Positions 40,342 to 48,517 of a stretch of 64,000 bases of DNA are shown in pieces (the first letter of the stretch is position 1; every line of letters starts with the position of its first letter). The notes beneath the pieces were generated by a model that searched no databases, had not been told where the DNA came from, and saw only the letters and a list, made by a program, of their open reading frames with translations. Both the position numbers and the translations under genes were made by a program. Source of the DNA: an uncultured Bacteroidales bacterium (GTDB taxonomy: Bacteria > Bacteroidota > Bacteroidia > Bacteroidales > Paludibacteraceae); assembly GCA_902800525.1 (NCBI GenBank), contig CADCEV010000013.1, positions 423-64,422 of the forward strand. Direction: 5' to 3'.

Positions 40342-41745
40342 ATGAACAGACGTGAATTTATCAAACATAGTGCAGCAGCCGTAGCCGCCACTTCGGTTTT
40401 AGCGACAGCCTGCAAGAAAACGGACACGAAACCGTCTCTCCCCCTTGAGGGGGAGTTGGAGGGGGCTTCTATGACTTATCGCACGAACCCCAACACCGGT
40501 GATCAGGTGTCTCTCTTGGGTTTCGGAATGATGCGTCTGCCGGTAGAGGCAGGAGGAACGGCGCGTGAGAACCCAGACAGCCCGATCGACCAAGAGGCGG
40601 TCAATGAGATGGTCGATTATGCCCTTGAGCATGGCGTCAATTATTTTGACACTTCGCCGGCGTATTGCCAGGGTCTGTCGGAGCAAAGCACAGGAATAGC
40701 GCTGGCGCGTCATCCGCGAAACAGCTATTTCATCTCTACCAAGCTGTCCAATTTCTCGCCGGACACCTGGTCGCGCCATGAGTCGATAGCGATGTTCGAA
40801 CGCTCGCTCAACTACCTGCAAACGGACTACATCGACTACCTGCTGCTGCACGGCATCGGCATGAGCGGAGGTGGCAAAAACGCGATGGAGACCTTCAACG
40901 GACGATACATGGAAAACGGCATTCTCGATTGGCTCGTGGAGCAGAAAGAGAAAGGGCGCATCCGCAATCTCGGTTTCTCGTACCACGGCAATGTGAAGGA
41001 CTTTGACACCCTCCTTCAGTGGCACGACGAAGGCAAGTACCATTGGGACTTCGTGCAGATTGAACTCAATTACCTCGATTGGCACTATGCCAACGAGATC
41101 AATCCGCGCAACTCCGATGCCGACTACCTGTACGCCGAACTGGAGAAACGCGGTATTCCGGCGGTGATCATGGAGCCGCTGTTGGGCGGACGGCTGGCGA
41201 AACAGCCTGATCCTATTGTGGCGAAGATGCACGAAAAAGACCATCGTTATTCGCCCGCAGCATGGGCATTCCGTTTTGCCGGATCGCTCAAAGGTGTACT
41301 GAGCGTCCTGAGCGGAATGACCTATCTGGAGCACCTCAAAGAGAACATCGCCACCTATTCGCCGCTGATTCCCCTGAGCGAAGACGAAGAGCAATGGATC
41401 TTAGCGCTCGCCAAGGATATATACGAACTCAAAGCCATTCCTTGCACCGCCTGCAACTACTGCATGCCTTGCCCGTACGGCTTGAACATACCGGGTATTT
41501 TTGCACATTACAACAAGTGCATCGCCGAGGGAACGATGCCGACTGCCGATGACCCCGAGAACGAGTTCAAACGCAATCGCCGGGCGTTCCTCGTGGGCTA
41601 TGACCGCTCTGTTCCGAGGCTTCGTCAGGCGGACCACTGTATCGGCTGTAACCATTGTGTCTCTCATTGCCCGCAACGTATTAACATCCCCGCCGAGATG
41701 CAGCGTATCGACCGCTTTGTGGACCAATTGAAACAAAAATTGTAG
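40342..41745 (+). CDS. Tat-exported aldo/keto reductase with ferredoxin domain, 467 aa
   Basis: Twin-arginine signal NRREFIKHSAAAVAATSVLA, with Cys 24 also giving a possible lipoprotein. Aldo/keto reductase barrel from about 50 to 345 (LLGFGMMRLP, H-G-V-N-Y-F-D-T-S-P, LLLHGIGM). The C-terminal part has two cysteine groups: CTACNYCMPCPYGLNIP and CIGCNHCVSHCPQRINIP, for [4Fe-4S] clusters. Residues about 32-40 (SLPLEGELEG) are encoded by a palindromic repeat inserted in frame between signal and enzyme. It may receive electrons from the polyferredoxin upstream. tatA and tatC lie 3.9 kb downstream. Confidence 0.9.
   Translation: MNRREFIKHSAAAVAATSVLATACKKTDTKPSLPLEGELEGASMTYRTNPNTGDQVSLLGFGMMRLPVEAGGTARENPDSPIDQEAVNEMVDYALEHGVNYFDTSPAYCQGLSEQSTGIALARHPRNSYFISTKLSNFSPDTWSRHESIAMFERSLNYLQTDYIDYLLLHGIGMSGGGKNAMETFNGRYMENGILDWLVEQKEKGRIRNLGFSYHGNVKDFDTLLQWHDEGKYHWDFVQIELNYLDWHYANEINPRNSDADYLYAELEKRGIPAVIMEPLLGGRLAKQPDPIVAKMHEKDHRYSPAAWAFRFAGSLKGVLSVLSGMTYLEHLKENIATYSPLIPLSEDEEQWILALAKDIYELKAIPCTACNYCMPCPYGLNIPGIFAHYNKCIAEGTMPTADDPENEFKRNRRAFLVGYDRSVPRLRQADHCIGCNHCVSHCPQRINIPAEMQRIDRFVDQLKQKL
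40436..40470. repeat. Purine/pyrimidine palindrome in the aldo/keto reductase gene
   Basis: TCTCCCCCTTGAGGGGGAG is a hairpin followed by TTGGAGGGGGC; the form is the same as the C/G-rich unit at 8130-8162 in the secreted protein gene. In both places it is read in frame. Confidence 0.7.
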
Positions 41746-41785
41746 TTTTTCCACCCTAACTCTTGCATATGTCAGAAAAAAGTAG

Positions 41786-41793
41786 TAACTTTG
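41786..41793 (+). promoter_or_regulatory. Promoter box for the DUF3791-DUF3990 operon
   Basis: TAACTTTGCAGCC with TTGCATATGTCAG and an A-run upstream. Confidence 0.8.
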
Positions 41794-41815
41794 CAGCCGA
41801 AAGTTGCAAAGCTTA

Positions 41816-42046
41816 ATGAATATGGCTCGTGAAGAGAGAAATATTATCGGTTATACAATCGCACTTGTAAGTGAGTTTGCGAACCATTTTGGTGTGGAAC
41901 CGCGTCAAGCGTATGCGTACATGAAGCGTTATAAAGGAATGGAGCATTTGCAGCAGCACTATGCCGTTCTTCACACGCAATCATTCCCTGACGCGGTTGA
42001 GGCTCTGGCACAAGTGTGCGCACATAACGGAGGAGGTTTGAGATGA
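41816..42046 (+). CDS. DUF3791 protein, probable antitoxin-like partner, 76 aa
   Basis: Small helical protein. The MKRYKGMEHLQQHYAVLHTQ segment is typical of DUF3791. In gut bacteria it is regularly encoded directly before DUF3990, which has an ADP-ribosyltransferase-like fold, so an antitoxin role is plausible. Start ATG at 41816 or 41822. It overlaps the next gene by four bases (ATGA). Confidence 0.8.
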   Translation: MNMAREERNIIGYTIALVSEFANHFGVEPRQAYAYMKRYKGMEHLQQHYAVLHTQSFPDAVEALAQVCAHNGGGLR

Positions 42047-42522
42047 AACTATACCATGGTTCCAATGTGCCGGTGAATGTGCCAGACCTAAAGCACTCCA
42101 AGCCCTACAAGGATTTTGGACGTGGTTTCTATCTATCTGCCGACCGCAAGCAGGCAGTTGGAATGGGTGAGCAGAAGCTAAGCCAGATAAAACAAGGCAG
42201 CGTGTACGTCTCTACTTTCCTGTTCGATGAGTCAGTCATGACTTCCGGCGAACTGAAGGTGAAGATTTTTGATGATTATAGCGAAGAATGGGTAAATTTC
42301 ATTATTGCTAATCGCAGTTATGACCGCAAGCAACCTGTACATGACTACGACATCGTCTATGGCCCGATAGCCGATGATGGCGTGACGTATCAGTTACGCC
42401 GATACGAAGGAGGCGTTATTTCGTTGGAGAGACTACTAACAGAATTACGCTATCCGAAGGGTATTACTTTTCAGTATTTCTTTGGGACCGAACGCGCATT
42501 AAAATGTCTAAAAAGAATCTAA
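42043..42522 (+). CDS. DUF3990 protein, ADP-ribosyltransferase-like toxin candidate, 159 aa
   Basis: Opening KLYHGSNVPV and D-F-G-R-G-F-Y-L-S at about 27-35 correspond to the first two NAD-binding motifs of ADP-ribosyltransferases (Y-H-G and the G-x-G-F-Y-x-S strand). The end (ITFQYFFGTERALKCL) is the usual DUF3990 tail and holds the candidate acidic residue. The enzymatic activity is inferred from the fold family, not shown. Second in a four-gene operon. Confidence 0.8.
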   Translation: MKLYHGSNVPVNVPDLKHSKPYKDFGRGFYLSADRKQAVGMGEQKLSQIKQGSVYVSTFLFDESVMTSGELKVKIFDDYSEEWVNFIIANRSYDRKQPVHDYDIVYGPIADDGVTYQLRRYEGGVISLERLLTELRYPKGITFQYFFGTERALKCLKRI

Positions 42523-42523
42523 T

Positions 42524-42754
42524 ATGGCTTTAACAAAAGAGCAAATACAACTAATGAAGGATGATCTCAGTACGGAGTTGGCAGGTTTTCTTGTTGATGA
42601 TTACCACTATGATCCACAGCAAGCAATTGATGTCCTTTATACGTCGGAGACATTTGAACGCTTACAGGACAACTCTACAGGCTTGTACTACCAAAGTCCC
42701 GGCTACGTCTATTCCTTCCTTCAAAACGAACTCACCACCGCAAAGGTGATATAA
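42524..42754 (+). CDS. Small protein accompanying DUF3990, 76 aa
   Basis: A helical protein with D-D-Y-H-Y-D-P-Q-Q-A-I-D and STGLYYQSPGYVYSFLQNEL, a pattern I associate with small genes after DUF3990 in gut Bacteroidales and Firmicutes. It starts one base after the DUF3990 stop. Possibly a second antitoxin subunit. Confidence 0.7.
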   Translation: MALTKEQIQLMKDDLSTELAGFLVDDYHYDPQQAIDVLYTSETFERLQDNSTGLYYQSPGYVYSFLQNELTTAKVI

Positions 42755-42755
42755 G

Positions 42756-42944
42756 ATGCAACTAATCAACAACAGCACAGTGCTTCTTGAACGCGAGAAA
42801 CCGCGTACAACAAGAACCAACACCTTGACCATTCGCGCCAAGCGTCTCTCGCAAGGCATTAAGAAAACCGTCCGTCCGCAACTCATGAGCAAGGAGGATT
42901 TCTTTGCGAATGTCATTAAAAAAGCATCTAATGGCAACATATAA
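42756..42944 (+). CDS. Small basic hypothetical protein, 62 aa
   Basis: It starts one base after the previous stop. Rich in Arg/Lys/Thr (REKPRTTRTNTLTIRAKRLS), no known family. Position makes it part of the DUF3791-DUF3990 transcript. Its short basic body would fit a nucleic-acid-binding role, but nothing more can be said. Confidence 0.5.
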   Translation: MQLINNSTVLLEREKPRTTRTNTLTIRAKRLSQGIKKTVRPQLMSKEDFFANVIKKASNGNI

Positions 42945-42950
42945 GAAGGA

Positions 42951-43043
42951 ATGAATAGACTTATAATGTCAAATCAATATGAATATATTAACGAATTAAC
43001 CATCAGCCTATGGCATAAAACAACAGACAAACAACATATATAA
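42951..43043 (+). CDS. 30-codon ORF, possibly a truncated gene
   Basis: ATG at 42951 (or 42966) encodes a short peptide containing SNQYEYINELTISLW. The sequence after it up to 43236 looks partly coding in other frames (D-F-L-H-I-L-E-T-M-G-V-E-A-R near 43135), which suggests a decayed small gene similar to its neighbours. Low confidence. Confidence 0.3.
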   Translation: MNRLIMSNQYEYINELTISLWHKTTDKQHI

Positions 43044-43236
43044 ATAAGCATTTGCTTTATTAAGGATATATTCAATCTTCGACACATTGTAATGGTTTTC
43101 CTGATATAGCGAATGTTCACACTATGAGTGTGGACTTTCTGCATATATTGGAAACCATGGGAGTCGAAGCCCGAATATACCACTATGAACAGATTGTTCA
43201 CACTTTTTAATATTTATTTATACAACAATTATTCTT

Positions 43237-44844
43237 ATGGGAAAGATCTTAGATTCTGCCGAAAGGCGATTTGGACACATAGCTGGTAACTGGGCAGGGT
43301 ATTCTATATTCGGAGATAAAGGAGCTGATGCTCGTCGTCATATCATTCAAGATGCTCGTGCTGATGCGGTGAGAGCACGAGAGTCGAATCGCGCACGCAT
43401 AGCGAATGAACATTATATAAATTCTGTGGATGCTGCTGTATTACGTAATGTGGATGCGGTAATTGGAGCAGAGTTTTCGGATAATCCCAATGAATTAGTT
43501 AGGCATTTGATGGATCTAATAGTGCAAGTTAAAACCAATTCATTTAAGGCCCGTAGTGACGAAGAGAAAGTCCGCACAAAATATACATATGCGGTATTGG
43601 CAAAATTGGAGCAAGGAGTTGGATTATTGGAGTATATCGATCCTATGAATTCACGACTTAACTATATTACTTGGCAATATCTTTTAGCTAAATGGCGTAA
43701 AATTTTTTCAATAAGGAGAGGTAGTTTTTCCGAAGACACTAGTAAATTTTTATGGGCATTTGGAAGTTTAGGACTTGTGTTTGCTTTCGGTGCATTGATG
43801 GCTTGGATTGAAAAAGGTGGAGATTTCAAAGATCTTATTTTTCCAACCATTGTTATTAGTTTGGGCATTATTCTTATTCTCATTTCTATAAAATATGGCA
43901 TTCTTGGATTATGTATGCTTTATCATAAGATTAAAAGGAACCATTTCTATAAACAGATACAAGCCGAGCAGATTGCGATACAAAAAGAGGAGCAGGAAAG
44001 GTTAATACAAGAAGAAAACATAAAAATAAAACAGGAAGAAGAAGCGAAAAAGAAATTAGAAGAAGCTGAACGCATAAAAGCGGCAAGAGAAGAAGAAATG
44101 CGAGACGAAGAAAGACTAAAGCAAGAGCAAGAAAAGAAGCGTATAGAGGAAGAAAATGCTCGCATAAAGGCAGCAGAAGATGCGAAGTTACCCAAAATGC
44201 AAAGAAAGTACAATACACTTTGGGAACTCTATCAAAATACGCATCCAATTTTAAGAAGAGGATATCGAATATCGTTGAATGAAATTCATAAGGATATTTT
44301 GATATTGGGCTTTAATAATCAAAATATAGCAAATTCAGTATCAGAAACATATCAATTCCCTTTAGTTGAAGACAATGTTGGGGATAGATTATTTAAAATG
44401 TTAAAATCCGACACGAATAACCTTGTGAGCAAAACTGCATATATGGATTTATTCGGATTTAAAGAGGAATATCATGCCGTTGCTATGAAAGAAATTATTT
44501 GCAATCCTTTAGTATTTGAATATGTTGCCAAACAAATAGCTTTATCACAAGATATTATTGAAGATATCATTTTACCCAAACTCATCATTACACTCGATAA
44601 AGACATTTGGGCATTTATGGGTAAAATTAAAGGATTTACTTGGATGGGCTACACTTATAAAACGATCAGCAATTTCAATGGATTTGAACTATGTGAAATA
44701 ACGGGTTTCTCTAAAACTAAAGACCGTATTTCTCAAGATACCAGGCCAGCGACTAATCTAATTGGGACAAAAGTATTATTTGCAGATGGTATGAAACCAG
44801 ATAATTATCCAACACCAGAAGACATAATAGAATTGATAAGATGA
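43237..44844 (+). CDS. Membrane protein with long charged coiled coil, 535 aa
   Basis: No signal peptide. Two neighbouring transmembrane helices at about 168-230 (FLWAFGSLGLVFAFGALMAW and TIVISLGIILILISI). They are followed by a Glu/Lys/Gln-rich coiled coil (about 245-325) and a 200-residue C-terminal domain of unknown type. The AT-rich composition and lack of family resemblance fit an acquired accessory gene. It overlaps the next gene by four bases (ATGA), so the two act together. Role unknown. Confidence 0.75.
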   Translation: MGKILDSAERRFGHIAGNWAGYSIFGDKGADARRHIIQDARADAVRARESNRARIANEHYINSVDAAVLRNVDAVIGAEFSDNPNELVRHLMDLIVQVKTNSFKARSDEEKVRTKYTYAVLAKLEQGVGLLEYIDPMNSRLNYITWQYLLAKWRKIFSIRRGSFSEDTSKFLWAFGSLGLVFAFGALMAWIEKGGDFKDLIFPTIVISLGIILILISIKYGILGLCMLYHKIKRNHFYKQIQAEQIAIQKEEQERLIQEENIKIKQEEEAKKKLEEAERIKAAREEEMRDEERLKQEQEKKRIEEENARIKAAEDAKLPKMQRKYNTLWELYQNTHPILRRGYRISLNEIHKDILILGFNNQNIANSVSETYQFPLVEDNVGDRLFKMLKSDTNNLVSKTAYMDLFGFKEEYHAVAMKEIICNPLVFEYVAKQIALSQDIIEDIILPKLIITLDKDIWAFMGKIKGFTWMGYTYKTISNFNGFELCEITGFSKTKDRISQDTRPATNLIGTKVLFADGMKPDNYPTPEDIIELIR

Positions 44845-45434
44845 AAGCACCGGAAGAAATCTTCAAAATCAATGCTGAATATTTCAGCACTTTATTTCAA
44901 TTGGTCGCTAAATGCGGCATCATAGATGCAAATTCATTTGAAATTAAGAGTGAAAATTTCAACCCTCAATATCGACCATACCAAACGGACGGTATTGATG
45001 TGCGGACAGCAGCCCCTTTCAAAAATATGTTTGAATGGTTGAAACAATATGATGCTTTCCCTTGTCTGTATCGATGGGAAATCATATCGCCGGATATTCT
45101 GTCGAAAGAATTGGTAGAAACTATTAAAAATGAGGTAAAGACCATAAAAGAAAATACATCCGTTCAAACACCGAGAATTGTCAAATATGCTTTCCCTAAA
45201 GACAACACTTTGTATGTGGGTAAATCTGATAATATTGTTAGCAGAATAATGAATCATCTTGGGTATCATGAACAAAAGGACCAACATGGTTTACATCTTG
45301 ATATGTGGACCAGAGAGCATAAAATGGTATTTAAACTACATATATATGTTTTTCCTCAAGAATGTAAACCGGTTATGGAACTATTTGAGCGTTCACTCGC
45401 AGAAATTCACCCTTCGTTAATAGGATCTCATTAA
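44841..45434 (+). CDS. GIY-YIG-nuclease-like protein, 197 aa
   Basis: The second half contains LYVGKSDNIVSRIMNHLGYH (about 126-145), which fits the GIY-YIG core (Y-V-G-K-S, then R and H), and a later V-M-E-L-F-E-R that could provide the catalytic Glu. The N-terminal 110 residues have no known domain. Coupled to the coiled-coil membrane protein. A membrane sensor with a nuclease effector would fit, but that is inference. Confidence 0.6.
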   Translation: MKAPEEIFKINAEYFSTLFQLVAKCGIIDANSFEIKSENFNPQYRPYQTDGIDVRTAAPFKNMFEWLKQYDAFPCLYRWEIISPDILSKELVETIKNEVKTIKENTSVQTPRIVKYAFPKDNTLYVGKSDNIVSRIMNHLGYHEQKDQHGLHLDMWTREHKMVFKLHIYVFPQECKPVMELFERSLAEIHPSLIGSH

Positions 45435-45441
45435 ATTTCCG

Positions 45442-45481
45442 GATAACCTGATAACTCGATCTATCGGAACTCCAGCCTGCT
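45442..45481 (+). repeat. 40-bp repeat at the end of the GIY-YIG cassette
   Basis: Matches 35448-35487 with two differences; starts seven bases after the stop codon. Confidence 0.85.
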
Positions 45482-45504
45482 TGGATGGGAAGCAGGCTGG
45501 AGTT
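45468..45504 (+). terminator. Perfect 15-bp terminator-like hairpin
   Basis: AACTCCAGCCTGCTT and AAGCAGGCTGGAGTT pair fully around a 7-base loop; CTTCTTTTAT follows. Confidence 0.85.
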
Positions 45505-45558
45505 CTTCTTTTATCACAAAAAAATGCCCTTTCTCTTGCATATGTCAAAAAAAAGTAG

Positions 45559-45566
45559 TAACTTTG
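45559..45566 (+). promoter_or_regulatory. Promoter box for the tat operon
   Basis: TAACTTTGCAGC with TTGCATATGTC and an A-run upstream. The leader (45567-45637) is mainly TTAATTTTTAAT repeat DNA. Confidence 0.8.
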
Positions 45567-45637
45567 CAGCGTTTTTGGTTACTAAACATAACTATAAAGA
45601 AACGTTAATTTTTAATTCGTAATTTTTAATTTCTCAT

Positions 45638-45808
45638 ATGCATATCGGAATAACTGAAATCATCATCATCGCCCTGATCGTTTTGCTGCTCTTCGGCGGC
45701 AAGAAAATCCCTGAACTGATGCGCGGCCTCGGCAAAGGCGTCAAGTCCTTCAAAGACGGCATGAAAGAAGGAGATGAGGAAGAGAAGAAAGACGAAAATG
45801 TCAAATAA
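45638..45808 (+). CDS. tatA: Sec-independent translocase subunit TatA
   Basis: 56 aa: one N-terminal membrane helix ([20 protein letters not shown]), the F-G hinge, then the amphipathic helix ([19 protein letters not shown]) and an acidic tail. TatA polymerises to form the path for folded proteins crossing the inner membrane. tatC follows after 37 bases. No tatB is seen, as is usual in minimal TatAC systems. Substrates include the twin-arginine reductase at 40342. Confidence 0.93.
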   Translation: MHIGITEIIIIALIVLLLFGGKKIPELMRGLGKGVKSFKDGMKEGDEEEKKDENVK

Positions 45809-45845
45809 TCGTGCCCCTTGGGGCTAAGAAATCATAAATAAACTC

Positions 45846-46613
45846 GTGCCGAGTTTCTGGGATCATCTGGACGAACTACGCAGCGTGCTGATACGTTGCG
45901 TGGTAGCGTGGGCAGTATGCGCGGTAGCTGCCTTCTGTTTTCGTGACGCCCTTTTTGCATTCCTTTTTGCCCCGGCTCATCCGGATTTTATCACGTACAG
46001 AGTATTGGAAAACTTATCAACTTTCAACTCTCAACTTCTCTCAACTTTCAACTCTCAACTATCAACTATTTCCTTTATAAACACCCGGTTAGCCGCGCAG
46101 TTCACCACGCATATGCAGGTGGCGGCGTTAGCAGGACTTGTCATCGCTTTTCCGTTCCTCATCCAACAGGTATATTCCTTCCTTTCGCCGGCGTTGTACC
46201 CCAATGAGAAACGTGCAGCAGGAAGAGTTATCAGCTTCGGCACGATTCTTTTTCTCTGCGGCGTGGCGTTGAACTACCTGATTATTTTTCCTTTCGCCTT
46301 TCGTTTCTTAGCTACGTACCAAGTGCAACCGGAAGTGGTGAATCAGATTGCCTTGGACTCGTACGTCTCAACGCTCCTCATTCTCTCGCTGGTAATGGGA
46401 CTTCTCTTTGAGATGCCGATGGTCGCCTGGGCGCTTGGCAAAGCGGGAATCCTCGAAGCCGCATGGCTCAAACAATACCGCCGGCATGCCCTTGTGGCAC
46501 TCATGATCCTTGCAGCGGTCATTACCCCGACAGGCGATGCGTTCACACTCATGCTCGTCACTATCCCACTCTATTTTTTATACGAACTATCTATCCTTGT
46601 TATGCCCAAATGA
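45846..46613 (+). CDS. tatC: Sec-independent translocase subunit TatC
   Basis: 255 aa, GTG start at 45846. Six membrane helices and the family motifs FWDHLDELR at the N terminus and F-P-F-L-I-Q-Q-V-Y-S-F-L-S-P-A-L-Y in the second third. TatC recognises the twin-arginine signal. Residues about 58-76 (LSTFNSQLLSTFNSQLSTIS) lie in the first periplasmic loop and are encoded by a 7-bp TCAACTT/TCAACTC repeat that elsewhere is intergenic. The stop overlaps the start of the TonB receptor gene (ATGA). Confidence 0.95.
   Translation: MPSFWDHLDELRSVLIRCVVAWAVCAVAAFCFRDALFAFLFAPAHPDFITYRVLENLSTFNSQLLSTFNSQLSTISFINTRLAAQFTTHMQVAALAGLVIAFPFLIQQVYSFLSPALYPNEKRAAGRVISFGTILFLCGVALNYLIIFPFAFRFLATYQVQPEVVNQIALDSYVSTLLILSLVMGLLFEMPMVAWALGKAGILEAAWLKQYRRHALVALMILAAVITPTGDAFTLMLVTIPLYFLYELSILVMPK
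46016..46069. repeat. TCAACTT/TCAACTC heptamer repeat inside tatC
   Basis: About seven degenerate 7-bp units, in frame with tatC and related to the intergenic run at 15966-16001. Confidence 0.8.
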
Positions 46614-48496
46614 AAACCCGCATCCTCTGCATAGCACTCTTTGCTTCGATTCTCCTGCCACTTCGGGCAGCCGAGACAACTGATACCTTGCGCACGGTGG
46701 ACTTGCAGGAAGTCGTAGCTACCGGCACACGGACGACGACCGATCCGCGTCTGCTACCCGTGACCGTGAATGTAGTCTCCGAAGAAGTTTTGACGGAGAA
46801 ACAGCAGCCGAATATCTTGCCGACCCTGACCGAACAAGTACCGGGTCTGTTCGTCACGCAGCGTGGTGTCTTGGGGTATGGCGTGAGTACCGGCGGTTCG
46901 GGCGGCATCAAAGTGCGCGGTATAGGCGGTCAACCCAACACGGACGTGCTCGTCCTCATTGACGGTCTGCCGCAATACGCAGGTCTATACGGACATCCCA
47001 TCGCCGATAACTACCAGACTTCGATGGCAGAGCGTGTAGAGGTCATCCGCGGACCTGCATCCCTCTATTACGGCTCCAATGCCATGGGAGGTGTGATCAA
47101 TATCGTCACGCATCAACCACAAACGGACACGATCCTCACGCGACTGCATGCCCAAGGCGGTTCGTACGCATCGGTCGATGCCGGTATCACCAACCAACTC
47201 CGCCGCGGTCAATGGACTGAAGCGGTGGGCTTCAACTACGTCCGCACGAACGGTCATCGGGACAACATGGGGTTCGAGCAATACAGCGGATTTGCACGTG
47301 TCGGCTATGACTTCAACCGCCACTGGTCGCTCAATGCCTCGGGCAACATCGCCCATTTCAATACCGCCAATCCAGGAACCGTGACCGATCCTATTCTCGA
47401 CAGCCACCAGCATATCCTCCGCGGCATGGCTACCCTTTCTGCGGAGAACCACTACGACCGCACGGAAGGAGCTATCCGCGCGTATTACTCCGGCGGCAGA
47501 CACCGCATCAACGATGGTCACAAAGCGTCTGAACCGCTGCCGACAAGCGAATATAACCACACGGATCTCATGCTCGGCGTGAGTGCGTACCAGACCGTCC
47601 GGCTCTTCCGAGGCAACCACACCACGTTCGGCTTCGATTACCAGCATTTCGGCGGACACGTCTGGAACCGCCTCTTGGCGGACAACTCCACCAAAGACAT
47701 CGTCCGCAAGACCCAATACGAACTCGCCGGTTACATCGACTTCCGGCAACAAGTGCTTCCGTGGTTCTCGCTCGATGCCGGTGTGCGTTTGGGCAACCAT
47801 TCCGCCGCAGGTTTTTACTATGCGCCGCAAGCAGGTCTCTCTTTCCTCCTGCCGCATGACGCACAACTCAAAGCGGTCGTCTCTCGCGGTTTCCGCAACC
47901 CCACCATCCGCGAACTTTACATGTACGCGCCGGCAAACGACAGCCTGCAAGCGGTCTGCCTTTGGAACTACGAAATAGCGTACAGACAATACCTCTTGGA
48001 CGGCAGAATACGCCTCGGCGCGAACATCTTCTATCTGCATGCGAAGAACATGATCGAGACGCGTCCCGTGGACGGTCGGCCGCGCAACATGAACACCGGT
48101 GAACTGAAGAATGCCGGAGCGGAAGCGGAGTTCTCTGCCCGCGTTTGGCAGGGACTCATCCTCGGCGCTAACTATAGCTATCTCTACATGGCGAAACCAA
48201 TTCTCGCTGCTCCGGAGCACAAACTGAACGTCTCGCTCGCGTACCACCATGACCGTTTCCGTATCGGTACGAACGTCCAATACATCCACGGTCTCTATAC
48301 CCAACTGCCTGCCGCAGGAAATGCAGGCAAACAACAGAACTTCTGCCTTTGGTCAGCCCACGCCGCAGGACGTCTCTGGCGCGAACTATGGCTAACTCTT
48401 ACCGCCGATAATATCCTCGGTTCCGAATACGAAATCAACGCCGGTTTCCCCATGCCTCGTACCACCGTCATGGCAGGCCTGCAATTTGCTTTTTAA
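46610..48496 (+). CDS. TonB-dependent outer-membrane receptor, 628 aa
   Basis: Signal peptide MKTRILCIALFASILLPLRA. The plug domain runs about 40-160 (LQEVVATGTRTTT, VLVLIDGLPQYAG, ERVEVIRGPASLYYGSNAMG), followed by a 22-strand barrel ending in aromatic F-A-F. TonB-driven import of a siderophore, cobalamin or other scarce ligand is expected; no SusC-type extension is present. The start at 46610 is fixed by the signal peptide. It is translationally coupled to tatC, an unusual pairing, and continues into a lipoprotein operon. Confidence 0.93.
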   Translation: MKTRILCIALFASILLPLRAAETTDTLRTVDLQEVVATGTRTTTDPRLLPVTVNVVSEEVLTEKQQPNILPTLTEQVPGLFVTQRGVLGYGVSTGGSGGIKVRGIGGQPNTDVLVLIDGLPQYAGLYGHPIADNYQTSMAERVEVIRGPASLYYGSNAMGGVINIVTHQPQTDTILTRLHAQGGSYASVDAGITNQLRRGQWTEAVGFNYVRTNGHRDNMGFEQYSGFARVGYDFNRHWSLNASGNIAHFNTANPGTVTDPILDSHQHILRGMATLSAENHYDRTEGAIRAYYSGGRHRINDGHKASEPLPTSEYNHTDLMLGVSAYQTVRLFRGNHTTFGFDYQHFGGHVWNRLLADNSTKDIVRKTQYELAGYIDFRQQVLPWFSLDAGVRLGNHSAAGFYYAPQAGLSFLLPHDAQLKAVVSRGFRNPTIRELYMYAPANDSLQAVCLWNYEIAYRQYLLDGRIRLGANIFYLHAKNMIETRPVDGRPRNMNTGELKNAGAEAEFSARVWQGLILGANYSYLYMAKPILAAPEHKLNVSLAYHHDRFRIGTNVQYIHGLYTQLPAAGNAGKQQNFCLWSAHAAGRLWRELWLTLTADNILGSEYEINAGFPMPRTTVMAGLQFAF

Positions 48497-48517
48497 CAAC
48501 ACTAAATACACACAATT

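Noticed and set aside
42974..43201. Minus-strand 75-codon frame
   Set aside because: No ribosome site or promoter and no family; overlaps plausible remnants on the plus strand.
46463..46609. Upstream extension of the TonB receptor into tatC
   Set aside because: The signal peptide begins at 46610, and the extension overlaps tatC in another frame.
46985..48334. Long open frame opposite the TonB receptor
   Set aside because: Antisense shadow of a clear receptor gene with no domain of its own.
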